Source of the DNA: Deltaproteobacteria bacterium
GTDB lineage: Bacteria; Desulfobacterota; Syntrophorhabdia; Syntrophorhabdales; Syntrophorhabdaceae
DNA: 64,000 bases
Direction of reading: 5' to 3'
NCBI GenBank assembly: GCA_029777945.1
Contig: JAKORG010000003.1
Location: forward strand, 62,001 to 126,000
Made by a program: the position numbers and the translations under genes. Numbering within the stretch: the first letter of the stretch is position 1; the number at the start of each line of letters is the position of its first letter. The notes under the pieces are model-generated. The model did not search any database and had not been told where the DNA came from. It was given only the letters and a program-made list of their open reading frames with translations. Shown here in pieces: positions 53,144-62,316 of the stretch.

Positions 53144-53841
53144 TTATATTATCCATTATAAAAAGAATTGTTTTAAAGAGTTTATTTATTGTTTTTGTGG
53201 TGGGTGCTATAAGTTTTATCTTTTCAAAATCCATTCTTGTTGAATTATTAAAAAATACAGACATGAAAGTGTACTATTACACACTGCCTGAGGTGTTTTT
53301 TTCCACTGTAGAGCTTTCTATTTTTTCAGGGATATTTTTCAGTTTCCCATTTATTGTTATTGTTGGCTGGCTTGAATCTAAAAGCATTATAGGGCTAAAG
53401 AAATCAGAAGGCCTATTTTTTTGTATTTTTGCAATTGTGCTTTTCTATGTAGGAACTTTTTTCTGTTATTTTGTTGTTCTGCCTTCAGGGATAAAATTTC
53501 TTGTGGGATATGAAAATGAGATATTAAAGGCAATGATTTCAGTAGATAAATTTGTTTCTTTCTGTATCCTTATGCTCTTTGCCTTTGGTATTACTTTTGA
53601 GTTACCCATAATTTTACTTCTTATAAGCAAGAAGGGCCTAATAAAGGCCAAAACCCTTGCAAAGGGAAGGCGTTTTGCCATTCTTTTTATAGCCATTGCC
53701 TCTGCCATTATAACACCTACACCTGATGTGTATAATATGATGTTGCTTGCAGTCCCCATGTATATTTTGTTTGAAATAGGCATATTGCTTATGAGGTTAA
53801 ACGAAAGAAAGCAAAAGATTGTTGATTTGAATAAATTATAA
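53122..53841 (+). CDS. tatC: Twin-arginine translocase subunit TatC
   Basis: TatC receives folded twin-arginine substrates. The 239-residue, six-helix protein keeps the family layout: F-S-K-S-I-L-V-E-L-L, L-P-E-V-F-F-S-T-V-E-L-S near helix 2, the conserved glutamate in F-G-I-T-F-E-L-P-I, and the loop I-I-T-P-T-P-D-V-Y-N-M-M-L-L-A-V-P-M. No tatA or tatB gene is adjacent. It overlaps the DUF502 gene. Confidence 0.9.
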   Translation: MERKKLIVILSIIKRIVLKSLFIVFVVGAISFIFSKSILVELLKNTDMKVYYYTLPEVFFSTVELSIFSGIFFSFPFIVIVGWLESKSIIGLKKSEGLFFCIFAIVLFYVGTFFCYFVVLPSGIKFLVGYENEILKAMISVDKFVSFCILMLFAFGITFELPIILLLISKKGLIKAKTLAKGRRFAILFIAIASAIITPTPDVYNMMLLAVPMYILFEIGILLMRLNERKQKIVDLNKL

Positions 53842-53886
53842 ATATAAAATGCACAAAAAACGTTTTTTTTGATTGGGCTATAAAAA

Positions 53887-54459
53887 ATGGAAGTGTATAT
53901 TGAAAAGTTTGGATATATAGGGATCTTGTTAGGGACTTTTTTTGAAGGTGAAACTACAGTATTAATAGGGGGTATCCTTTCAAAATTAGGCTATATGAAT
54001 ATATATAAAGTGTTTATCTTTGCATTCATCGGAACATTTGCCGGTGATTTCACTTTTTTTTCATTGGGTAAGGCATTTGGTAGAAATATTGTAGAACGCT
54101 ATGAGTTTCTTTCAAGTAAAGTGCCCATTGCAGATAAGATAATAAAAAAACATGGAAATTTTATAATATTCATAATAAGATTTCTCGTTGGTATAAGGGC
54201 TGTGGTTTTACTTTTATTGGGATGCACAAATATAAAGGTCAGTAAATTTTTATTTTTCAGTATAGCAAATTCTATATTATGGAGCATAGTGGTTTCTGTT
54301 ATTGGATATATTTTTGGTAATGTGGTGTATATAATTGTTAAAGACATAAAGCAGTATGAGTGGCATATTATAGGTGCAATAGTTATAATAATTCTCATTA
54401 TCATCTTTATATATAGACATATTATGGAAAAAAAGGAGAGAACATATGCAGATAGATGA
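53887..54459 (+). CDS. DedA/VTT-family membrane protein
   Basis: A 190-residue DedA family protein with about five hydrophobic segments. The motifs F-F-E-G-E-T-T-V-L-I-G-G, F-A-G-D-F-T-F-F-S-L-G-K-A-F-G and I-I-R-F-L-V-G-I-R-A-V contain the acidic and arginine residues used for lipid-flipping. DedA proteins recycle undecaprenyl phosphate or phospholipids across the inner membrane. It ends 14 bases into the next small gene. Confidence 0.9.
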   Translation: MEVYIEKFGYIGILLGTFFEGETTVLIGGILSKLGYMNIYKVFIFAFIGTFAGDFTFFSLGKAFGRNIVERYEFLSSKVPIADKIIKKHGNFIIFIIRFLVGIRAVVLLLLGCTNIKVSKFLFFSIANSILWSIVVSVIGYIFGNVVYIIVKDIKQYEWHIIGAIVIIILIIIFIYRHIMEKKERTYADR

Positions 54460-54664
54460 AAAGATGGTAAGGGAATTAAGAAAGAAATTCGAGCTTGAGC
54501 TGAATAAAAAAGAAATTGAGATTCTCAAATACTGGCGTCAGGAGATTGAAAATATATACAAGAAAAAATATGAAAATATAGGTGCCTTGCAGATTCATCT
54601 CAAAGAGCTTATGGAGCGTATGACAAACAGGATCAATTTACTCGATAAGATGACAAAACAGTAA
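54446..54664 (+). CDS. Small hypothetical coiled-coil protein
   Basis: A 72-residue, highly charged helical protein (K-K-F-E-L-E-L-N-K-K-E-I-E) with no known family that I can name. It is likely real: the ribosome binding site is AAAGGAGAG, and it fits tightly between dedA and the lytic transglycosylase gene, overlapping the former by 14 bases. Confidence 0.7.
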   Translation: MQIDEKMVRELRKKFELELNKKEIEILKYWRQEIENIYKKKYENIGALQIHLKELMERMTNRINLLDKMTKQ

Positions 54665-54673
54665 TAAAAAATT

Positions 54674-55693
54674 ATGTTTAAAACATATAAAATACAGACA
54701 ATATGTTGCATTTTGTTCGCCTGTTTTATAGTGCTTGGGTTTTCTTCAGAAGGGATTTCTCAACATACCCAAAAGAGAAGTGATTCTTTAGAGAAAAGGG
54801 TCATTGAGCTGGAAAAAGAAGTGGAAAGGATAAAAAAAGAGATAAATTTTTTTGAATCCTCGCATCTGCCTGAGTCTCTCACATTATGTGAAAAAAAAAT
54901 ACCTGTAACTAGAGTTGACATAAGAGAAAGATTTGAAAGGGAATTGTTTCAATTTCTTGAAAATAAAGGACTCATGGTGATTCTTATAAAAAGATACTTT
55001 AAATATTACAATATAATAAATGAAGAGATAAAGAAATTTGGACTTCCATCGGATTTGATATTTCTTGTTCTTGCTGAGAGCTACCTTAATCCGAGGGCAC
55101 TTTCTAAGGCAGAGGCAGCGGGTTTATGGCAGTTTATAAAAGAGACAGGTAAAAAAGAGGGGCTTTTTATCAACGAACATGTTGATGAACGATATAATAT
55201 CAAAAAGGCTACGCGCACCGCACTTACCCATTTAAAGAAGCTATACGAAGAATTCAATGACTGGTTAATTACAATGGCTGCATATAATGCTGGTGCAGCA
55301 AGGTTGAGAGAGGCCATTGCCAATCAGGATACAAGGGATTTTTTTGAAATGTTTTTGCCAGAAGAGACAGAGCGTTACATTTTCAGGATTATGGCATTGA
55401 AAGAAATCGTCTTGAACAGGGAGAAATATGGCATAAAAATAGATGAGAAGTCTCTATATACGCCTGTGGCATTAAAAGAGGTTGTGATTGAGACAGAAAA
55501 AGAAATTCATATATCCATTTTTGCCAAGGCCATGGAGGTGTCATTTAAAACCTTTAGGGACCAGAATTTACATTTAAGAAGGTATAGACTGCCGAGAGGT
55601 GTTTATACCATAAACATATTGTCAGAAAAATACCCCCAGTTTATAAAAAACATAAAAAACTATCCTTATATAACTATATTACGTGAAAAATAG
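54674..55693 (+). CDS. Lytic transglycosylase (SLT family, MltD-like)
   Basis: A 339-residue exported enzyme that cleaves peptidoglycan. After an N-terminal hydrophobic signal (residues 10-28) and a coiled coil (35-70), the SLT domain has the catalytic glutamate in V-L-A-E-S-Y-L-N-P-R-A-L-S, then A-A-G-L-W-Q-F-I and M-A-A-Y-N-A-G-A. A C-terminal 80-residue part has no LysM repeats, unlike MltD. It is last in the group beginning at DUF502. Confidence 0.88.
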   Translation: MFKTYKIQTICCILFACFIVLGFSSEGISQHTQKRSDSLEKRVIELEKEVERIKKEINFFESSHLPESLTLCEKKIPVTRVDIRERFERELFQFLENKGLMVILIKRYFKYYNIINEEIKKFGLPSDLIFLVLAESYLNPRALSKAEAAGLWQFIKETGKKEGLFINEHVDERYNIKKATRTALTHLKKLYEEFNDWLITMAAYNAGAARLREAIANQDTRDFFEMFLPEETERYIFRIMALKEIVLNREKYGIKIDEKSLYTPVALKEVVIETEKEIHISIFAKAMEVSFKTFRDQNLHLRRYRLPRGVYTINILSEKYPQFIKNIKNYPYITILREK

Positions 55694-55882
55694 AACAAAT
55701 AAATTATTCTGTCTGTAATTTTTACATATTTTTTGTGTGTTTTTGTCCTTTTTCCATTTAGTTTAAACATAAAAAATTTCAATAATATCAATTAAATATA
55801 AAATTTAGTGAAAAATTTAACAAACTATGCGTTTTTATGTTGACAAGTATATGCAAAATATTGAATAACTATATTCACTACT

Positions 55883-56260
55883 ATGGAAACTCTCATAGAA
55901 TTCTCATATGTAGTTGTTTTTGCCATTGTTGCCATAATTTTCACAATCGCACCGGTTGTGATTTCAAAACTCATTGCACCGAGAACAATTGGTGAAAAAA
56001 CATACACCACCTATGAATGCGGCATACAGCCATTTGGTAGTGCATGGACACGCCATTCCATTGTCTATTATATCTATGCATTGATATTTATTGCATTTGA
56101 TGTAGATGTCTTGTATCTGTTTCCGGCAGCACTAAGTTATACTAAACAAAAAAACGCTTATGAGTTCTATTCATTGCTCGTATTTGTCCTGATACTTGTC
56201 CTTGCCATTATCTATGCATGGGGAAAGGGAGTCTTCACGTGGAAACGAAAGAACCTATAA
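55883..56260 (+). CDS. nuoA: NADH-quinone oxidoreductase subunit A
   Basis: A 125-residue subunit with three TM helices. Between the first and second is the conserved loop [11 protein letters not shown], with the cysteine of the quinone-site loop. The second helix has [10 protein letters not shown]. First of an operon. A TTGACA box at 55840-55845 lies upstream, but no good -10 box follows, so the promoter is not assigned. Confidence 0.95.
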   Translation: METLIEFSYVVVFAIVAIIFTIAPVVISKLIAPRTIGEKTYTTYECGIQPFGSAWTRHSIVYYIYALIFIAFDVDVLYLFPAALSYTKQKNAYEFYSLLVFVLILVLAIIYAWGKGVFTWKRKNL

Positions 56261-56730
56261 TAAAATTTGCTATTTTAGATAAGTTTATTAATCTTGCACG
56301 GGCAAATTCCATATGGCCCATGACCTTTGGACTTGCATGCTGTGCCATTGAGATGATGGCAACAGCTATGGCAAGATTCGATATAGCCCGTTTCGGGGCA
56401 GAGGTGTTTAGACCCAGTCCAAGACAGGCTGATCTCATGATAGTAAATGGCACTGTAACAAAAAAGATGGCACCCACTGTCGTTACCCTTTATGAACAGA
56501 TGCCCTCACCTAAATGGGTGATTGTGATGGGTAACTGTGCCATATCCGGTGGCCCGTTTGCCTTTAAAGGTCAATACAATATTATAGAGGGCGTTGATAA
56601 ACTCATTCCCGTAGACGTTTATGTGCCCGGTTGTCCTCCAAGGCCAGAGGCCTTACTTGAAGGACTTATGAAATTAGAGGAGAAGATAACAGGGAAAAGA
56701 AGATTCCCTGTGCCTGAACAGAGATGGTAA
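56239..56730 (+). CDS. nuoB: NADH-quinone oxidoreductase subunit B
   Basis: The N2 cluster subunit. Cluster ligands: [19 protein letters not shown] and [10 protein letters not shown]. The frame opens with an ATG at 56218, but the GTG at 56239 has AAAGGGAG seven bases upstream and gives a normal length of 163 residues, so it is used. It overlaps nuoA by 22 bases. Confidence 0.94.
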   Translation: METKEPIIKFAILDKFINLARANSIWPMTFGLACCAIEMMATAMARFDIARFGAEVFRPSPRQADLMIVNGTVTKKMAPTVVTLYEQMPSPKWVIVMGNCAISGGPFAFKGQYNIIEGVDKLIPVDVYVPGCPPRPEALLEGLMKLEEKITGKRRFPVPEQRW

Positions 56731-58298
56731 TGGAGATATCTACAAAGATAAAAGAGAGTTTTCCTTCTTTAGAGCCTAAAGAGTGCCCTTATGAACAGAA
56801 TGGATACCATCTTTCCATTGAGGCAACAAAGTCCAATATTGTGGACATAGCGAGATTTTTTATAAAGGAAGACTTTTACCTTGCAGATTTATGCTGTGTT
56901 GACTACATTGATTACCTTGAGCTCGTATACTTTTTTAGTAAACACGATAAACTTCTAAGGATTAAAGTGACGCTAAAGATTGACCCTGAAAAACCTTCTG
57001 CGCCCACTATATCCCACATTTACAACATAGCCCACTGGTTCGAGAGAGAAATCCATGAATTCTTTGGCGTTTTATTTGATGGCCATCCTTTTATGGTGTA
57101 TCTATTTCTCCATGACCAGATTGATTTTTATCCCTTGAGAAAAAAACAGGTGCCTGTGCCTGATGAGGATAAAAGGCTTCTCAATTCATTTAAACCAGAA
57201 GAACAGGAAGATGGATTTTTCTTAAATTTAGGCCCTCAACATCCAAGCACACATGGGGTTTTGAGGGTTGTGGTAAAAATGAACGGAGAATACATATTAG
57301 AGGCCATTCCTGTATTAGGCTATCTCCACAGGATGCATGAAAAGATGGCTGAAAACAGGACATACCAGCAGTTCTATCCTAATGCAGCAAGGATGGATTA
57401 TTTAGGGGCTTTGAATTTCAACCTTGGTTATGTAACCACTGTAGAGAAATTATGTGGCATAGAGGTGCCAGAGCGTGCCCAATATATAAGGACAATCACC
57501 TGTGAGTTAAACAGGATTTCAAGTCATTTACTCTGGCTCGGTGCCTTTCTTGCAGATTTAGGTGGTTTAACACCATTTCTTTACACATTCGATGACAGGG
57601 AACAGATCCTTGATATCCTCGAGGCAGTAACTGGTTCAAGGCTCACATATTCTTATTTTAGATTCGGTGGGCTTTTCAACGATGTGGACGATAATTTTGT
57701 GGATGGAGTAAAAAAATTTATAAATCGCTTAAGAAGCAGATTCAGTATGTATGATAGGCTTGTGACTGGAAATGTGATTTTTATAAACAGGGTTAAAGAT
57801 ATCGGTGTAATGGATAGGTCTTACCCTATTAGATATGGATGTTCAGGACCTGTGATAAGAAGTATAGGCATACCTTTTGATATGAGAAAACATGAACCAT
57901 ATGCAGCATATGACAGGATTGACTTTAAAATAGCAACGGGCACAAATGCAGACAATATGGACCGCTACTTGGTCCGTATTCAAGAGATGGAGAATAGCCT
58001 TGACATAATTGAAAAGGCATTAAAAGAGCTCCCCACAGGCCCCATTAAGGCAGATAAGATACCTAAAAAACTAAAACCACCAAAAGGAGATATATACCAC
58101 ACAATTGAATCCCCAAGGGGGGAGTTGGGAATTTATATTGTAAGCGATGAAAGCGATGTCCCATACAGGATGAGATGGAGGGTGCCCTCATACTCGAACC
58201 TTATGACCTTTCCAGAACTTGCAAAAGGCACACTCATTGCCGATGCCATTGCAACGCTTGGAAGCTATGACCTTGTAATACCTGAAATAGATAGATAG
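56724..58298 (+). CDS. nuoCD: NADH-quinone oxidoreductase subunit C/D fusion
   Basis: A natural fusion. The NuoC part (to about residue 150) has [14 protein letters not shown] and Y-P-L-R; the NuoD part starts at [15 protein letters not shown] and contains [16 protein letters not shown] and [12 protein letters not shown] at the end. Histidine and tyrosine residues of the quinone site are conserved. Two ATGs lie close together (56724 and 56730). Confidence 0.95.
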   Translation: MVMEISTKIKESFPSLEPKECPYEQNGYHLSIEATKSNIVDIARFFIKEDFYLADLCCVDYIDYLELVYFFSKHDKLLRIKVTLKIDPEKPSAPTISHIYNIAHWFEREIHEFFGVLFDGHPFMVYLFLHDQIDFYPLRKKQVPVPDEDKRLLNSFKPEEQEDGFFLNLGPQHPSTHGVLRVVVKMNGEYILEAIPVLGYLHRMHEKMAENRTYQQFYPNAARMDYLGALNFNLGYVTTVEKLCGIEVPERAQYIRTITCELNRISSHLLWLGAFLADLGGLTPFLYTFDDREQILDILEAVTGSRLTYSYFRFGGLFNDVDDNFVDGVKKFINRLRSRFSMYDRLVTGNVIFINRVKDIGVMDRSYPIRYGCSGPVIRSIGIPFDMRKHEPYAAYDRIDFKIATGTNADNMDRYLVRIQEMENSLDIIEKALKELPTGPIKADKIPKKLKPPKGDIYHTIESPRGELGIYIVSDESDVPYRMRWRVPSYSNLMTFPELAKGTLIADAIATLGSYDLVIPEIDR

Positions 58299-58308
58299 GA
58301 GTTTAGAT

Positions 58309-59292
58309 TTGTGCACATTGGATAACATAATTCAGATAATTGGAAAAGAGGTAGCAAGGCTTATACTCGGTCTAATTGGAGTCCTTGTTGTAGTTGTTGT
58401 AAATGCCCTTGTGCTAACATGGGTTGAACGTAAAGTGAGTGGCCATATGCAGAGAAGAATAGGACCTAAAGAGGTAGGTCCATATGGACTTATACAGCCC
58501 TTTGCAGATGGTTTAAAATTGCTTGCAAAGGAACTATTAACTCCTGCAAATGTGGATAAACCCTTGTATTACCTTGCCCCGGTTATTGTATTTATCCCTG
58601 TCCTTGTTTCATTTATTGTTATACCTTTTGATGGTTTTCTCCAGGTAAAGGACATAAATGTGGGGATTCTTGTGATACTTGCATTTTCATCCTTATCTGT
58701 GCTTTCGATACTTATTGCTGGATGGGGTTCAAACAACAAATATTCCCTTATAGGTGCCACAAGAAGCGTGGCACAAAACATTGCATATGAGATACCCCTT
58801 TTGCTTACCCTCTTACCGGTGGTTTTTATGGCAAACTCCCTATCATTAAGAGATATCGTTGAGGCACAGAGAGAGGGTTGGTTTGTATGGAGATGGCAGT
58901 TTTTTGCGTTTTTAATTTACTTTATTGCAGCAACGGCAGAGACAAATAGAACACCCTTTGACCTACCTGAAGCAGAAAGTGAGCTTGTTGCAGGTTTTCA
59001 TACAGAATTTTCTGGGATGAGATTTGCCTTGTTCTTTCTCGCTGAATACACAAATATTTTTATTGCCAGTGCCATTGCTACTACTTTTTTCTTAGGCGGT
59101 TATTTAGGGCCTGTGCTACCTGGTGTTGTATGGTTTTTTATAAAGACATATTTCCTTGTTTTTGTAATCATGTGGTTTAGATGGACATTTCCAAGGGTAA
59201 GGTTTGATCAGCTACTGAATTTTTCATGGAAGATACTGATCCCTGTTGCCTTTGCAAATCTCATTGTAACAGGGGGTATTTTAAAGTTATGA
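58309..59292 (+). CDS. nuoH: NADH-quinone oxidoreductase subunit H
   Basis: The membrane subunit that links quinone site and antiporter arm. About eight TM helices; motifs [28 protein letters not shown] and [18 protein letters not shown]. The TTG start at 58309 has AGGAG seven bases upstream. Confidence 0.95.
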   Translation: MCTLDNIIQIIGKEVARLILGLIGVLVVVVVNALVLTWVERKVSGHMQRRIGPKEVGPYGLIQPFADGLKLLAKELLTPANVDKPLYYLAPVIVFIPVLVSFIVIPFDGFLQVKDINVGILVILAFSSLSVLSILIAGWGSNNKYSLIGATRSVAQNIAYEIPLLLTLLPVVFMANSLSLRDIVEAQREGWFVWRWQFFAFLIYFIAATAETNRTPFDLPEAESELVAGFHTEFSGMRFALFFLAEYTNIFIASAIATTFFLGGYLGPVLPGVVWFFIKTYFLVFVIMWFRWTFPRVRFDQLLNFSWKILIPVAFANLIVTGGILKL

Positions 59293-59302
59293 GGTCTCGT
59301 TC

Positions 59303-59740
59303 ATGGTAAAGGAAGTGATAACAGGTGCAATTTCACTACTTAAAGGCATGGGTGTAACGATAAAGGCCTTTTTCAGCCCTGTTGTTACAGTGCAGTATCC
59401 AAGGGAGACCATAAATATTACACCCCGTTTTAGGGGACATACAAAACTTGTGGCTGATGACGAGAACCCCGATAAGACACGATGCATTGTTTGCGGGATG
59501 TGCGAGAGGAACTGTCCGTCAAACTCCATTCAAGTGATAGGTGAAAAGAAGGAAGGGGAAAAGAAAAAGATATTGACAAAATATATACTCAATTTTACAA
59601 CCTGCAGCCAGTGTGGTATTTGTGTTGAGTCGTGCCCAACAGATGCCCTTGCATTCTCAGGAGATTATAACCCTGCTTCCTTTAATAAAGAGACATTTTA
59701 CTATGACCTTGTAGCAGAATTTGAAAAGAGGAAGAAATGA
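59303..59740 (+). CDS. nuoI: NADH-quinone oxidoreductase subunit I
   Basis: A 145-residue two-[4Fe-4S] subunit with CIVCGMCERNCP and CSQCGICVESCP, preceded by V-T-V-Q-Y-P. It carries electrons towards N2. It overlaps nuoJ by four bases. In this organism it is the likely entry point for electrons because NuoE/F/G are missing from the operon so far seen. Confidence 0.95.
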   Translation: MVKEVITGAISLLKGMGVTIKAFFSPVVTVQYPRETINITPRFRGHTKLVADDENPDKTRCIVCGMCERNCPSNSIQVIGEKKEGEKKKILTKYILNFTTCSQCGICVESCPTDALAFSGDYNPASFNKETFYYDLVAEFEKRKK

Positions 59741-60246
59741 TAATTTTGGCAGATGTGATGTTTGTTGTGCTAATTTTAATAACAATTTTAGGGGCTTTAA
59801 CAACGGTTCTTTCAGGCTCCCTTATATATGCCTTAATGGGACTCATTGCCACCATGTTCGGCATAGCCGGTCTATACATTTACTTAAATGCCCCTTTTAT
59901 AGCCATGATGCAGATCTTAATCTATGTGGGGGCCATATCCATACTTATTGCATTTGCTATTATGCTTGCAGGACCCATGTTTAAAAGACCAAAAGAATGG
60001 TCAAGGCCTATAAAATTTATATCTGGTGCTATCACGGCTTGTGTAACATTTATCCTGTTTTTAAATGTAATCATGAGGACAGAATGGACTACAATAAAGG
60101 CAGAGCCCATAAAAACAACCACAAAAGAATTAGGCCGAGCTCTTTTTGACAGATTCATGCTGCCCTTTGAACTCATTTCTCTTTTGATTGTGGTTAGTAT
60201 AATTGGTGCAATAATGATAGCCCTTTATTCAAGGAAGGAAAGATGA
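59737..60246 (+). CDS. nuoJ: NADH-quinone oxidoreductase subunit J
   Basis: A 169-residue subunit with five TM helices and the motif N-A-P-F-I-A-M-M-Q-I-L-I-Y-V-G-A-I, including the conserved pi-bulge region. Overlaps nuoI and nuoK by four bases each. Confidence 0.93.
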   Translation: MIILADVMFVVLILITILGALTTVLSGSLIYALMGLIATMFGIAGLYIYLNAPFIAMMQILIYVGAISILIAFAIMLAGPMFKRPKEWSRPIKFISGAITACVTFILFLNVIMRTEWTTIKAEPIKTTTKELGRALFDRFMLPFELISLLIVVSIIGAIMIALYSRKER

Positions 60247-60569
60247 CAACGGGGTATTTATTCAATAATTTCAACCTATATTTGTTTTTGTCACTGTTTC
60301 TTTTATGTTGTGGCATACTTGGCATAGTGTATAGAAGAACATTGATCGCAATGCTGATCTCTGTTGAACTCATTATGAACGGTGCAGGACTGAACTTTGT
60401 GGCAATTAATAGATTTTTATATCCGGATAAGGTAAACGGTCAGGTATTTACCCTTTTTATCATGGGAATTGCAGCAGCCGAAACAGCCATTGCCCTTGCA
60501 ATAGTTATTCTAATATTTAGACGCTATAAAAAGATAGAAGCAGATACACTAAAGGAGATGAAAGATTAG
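60243..60569 (+). CDS. nuoK: NADH-quinone oxidoreductase subunit K
   Basis: A 108-residue, three-helix subunit related to MrpC. It has the key membrane glutamates in S-V-E-L-I-M-N-G-A and A-A-A-E-T-A-I-A-L-A. It sits three bases before the next antiporter-like gene. Confidence 0.95.
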   Translation: MTTGYLFNNFNLYLFLSLFLLCCGILGIVYRRTLIAMLISVELIMNGAGLNFVAINRFLYPDKVNGQVFTLFIMGIAAAETAIALAIVILIFRRYKKIEADTLKEMKD

Positions 60570-60572
60570 GAT

Positions 60573-62045
60573 ATGATAATAGAGAGCCCAATACCCCTAT
60601 TACCTATTGTTATAGTCCTTATAACCTCCATACTTATTATGCTTTCAGGCAAAAGACCGAATTTAAGAGAAGGCTGGTCTTTTGCAGGCTCAATTGCCAC
60701 ATTTTTATCAGTAGCTTACATGGTTCCAACAATATTTGCAGGCAATAAGATTGTATACACCCTTTCCACCATTGCCCCGGGCATTAATCTAAACTTCAGG
60801 GTTGATGGTCTCTCCCTTGTCTTTGGCATTATATCTTCATTTTTGTGGATATTTGCCACTTCATACAATATAGGTTATATGCGATCATTAAACGAGCATG
60901 CCCAGACAAGATATTATACATGCTTTGCTGTTGCCATTTTAGGTGCTCAAGGCGTATCTTATTCCGGCAGCCTTTTCTCTTTATATCTTTTCTATGAGAT
61001 CATCACAATCTTTACATACCCCCTTGTGACACACCATCAAGATGAAGAAGGTTATGCTGGTGCCAAGAAATATATCGTATATCTTATGGGAACTTCCAAG
61101 GGATTGTTACTGCCTGCAACGATACTGACATATGTATTAACGGGAACACTCGACTTTTCCGACAACATAGTTACCGGTGTCTTTGGAAAGGGTGCTGATA
61201 ATATTTGGGTTAGTGTAGCCTACTGGCTTTTTATCTTCGGTTTTGCAAAGGCAGCAATTATGCCTTTGCACAATTGGCTACCTTCAGCAATGGTGGCACC
61301 AACCCCTGTTAGTGCACTACTCCATGCTGTGGCAGTTGTTAAGGCAGGTGTTTTTAGTATTGCAAGGGTGATGCTATCCACATTCGGTGTATCCCTTTTA
61401 CAAAATTCGAATCTCGGAATATATACTGCCTATGTTGCATCTTTTACGATAATTGCAGCATCAGTGATTGCCCTTACAAAAGATGATCTCAAGGCAAGAC
61501 TTGCCTATTCAACTGTAAGTCAGCTTTCTTATGTTGTCCTCGGCGTCGCCCTTTTAGATCCAGCGGGAGTGATGGGTGGCATAATCCATATAGCAAATCA
61601 CGGATTCAGTAAGATTACCTTGTTTTTCTGTGCAGGTGCCATTTATGTTGCAGCGCACAAGAAAAAGATAAGTGATATGGCAGGCCTTGGATACTCAATG
61701 CCCTTTACATTTGGTGCATTTGCCATAGCATCATTAAGTATGATTGGCGTGCCACCGGTTGCTGGTTTTGTAAGTAAATGGTATTTGCTGAATGGTGCCA
61801 TGGGCATACATAATATGATTATCGTCACCGTTCTTTTAACAAGCACTATCTTAAACGCTGGTTATTTTGCACCAATAACTATAAGGGCATTCTTTCAGGG
61901 TGAAAGACCAAAATGGAGTCTGGCAAATATAAAAGAGGCACCAATGACAATGGTCGTGCCCCTTGTGCTGGCATCACTTATATCTGTGGCAATAGGAATA
62001 TTTCCACAGTTCTTTGTGGGATTAATTGGGAGAATAATGCCTTAA
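60573..62045 (+). CDS. Mrp/NuoL-M-N-type proton-conducting antiporter subunit
   Basis: A 490-residue membrane protein with about 13-14 TM helices. Motifs of the antiporter family are present: L-F-Y-E-I-I-T-I-F-T-Y-P-L-V, P-L-H-N-W-L-P-S-A-M-V-A-P-T-P-V-S-A-L-L-H-A-V-A-V-V-K, and L-A-Y-S-T-V-S-Q-L-S-Y-V. The order resembles MrpD more than a typical NuoM. It takes the place of NuoL or M after nuoK. Confidence 0.9.
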   Translation: MIIESPIPLLPIVIVLITSILIMLSGKRPNLREGWSFAGSIATFLSVAYMVPTIFAGNKIVYTLSTIAPGINLNFRVDGLSLVFGIISSFLWIFATSYNIGYMRSLNEHAQTRYYTCFAVAILGAQGVSYSGSLFSLYLFYEIITIFTYPLVTHHQDEEGYAGAKKYIVYLMGTSKGLLLPATILTYVLTGTLDFSDNIVTGVFGKGADNIWVSVAYWLFIFGFAKAAIMPLHNWLPSAMVAPTPVSALLHAVAVVKAGVFSIARVMLSTFGVSLLQNSNLGIYTAYVASFTIIAASVIALTKDDLKARLAYSTVSQLSYVVLGVALLDPAGVMGGIIHIANHGFSKITLFFCAGAIYVAAHKKKISDMAGLGYSMPFTFGAFAIASLSMIGVPPVAGFVSKWYLLNGAMGIHNMIIVTVLLTSTILNAGYFAPITIRAFFQGERPKWSLANIKEAPMTMVVPLVLASLISVAIGIFPQFFVGLIGRIMP

Positions 62046-62064
62046 AGAAGGATAGGATTGGACT

Positions 62065-62316
62065 ATGAATGTTCTGAAATATATAGAGGCACTGAAAAAT
62101 AATCTTAACACCTTGAAAAAGGTTTTGATTGTATACCTTATTATCCTTGTTATTTACGATATCTTAATACATATCGGTGCCCATGGTCATTTTTTTGTAG
62201 ATAACATACCGGGATTCTGGACGATCTTCGGTGGAATAGGTTGTTTTATTCTTATAAAGGTTGCAAAGGGTATTGCCCACGCATTCCTATCAAAGGATGA
62301 GGATTTCTATGGATAG
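62065..62316 (+). CDS. Small membrane protein of the complex I / Mrp cluster
   Basis: An 83-residue protein with two TM helices (residues 20-37 and 50-70) and a charged C-terminus. I do not recognise a named family. Position between two antiporter subunits, with an 8-base overlap downstream, suggests that it is an accessory subunit. Confidence 0.7.
   Translation: MNVLKYIEALKNNLNTLKKVLIVYLIILVIYDILIHIGAHGHFFVDNIPGFWTIFGGIGCFILIKVAKGIAHAFLSKDEDFYG

Noticed and set aside
56724-58298. A frameshift or assembly error joining nuoC and nuoD
   Set aside because: NuoCD fusions are well known in several bacterial groups and the junction is smooth.
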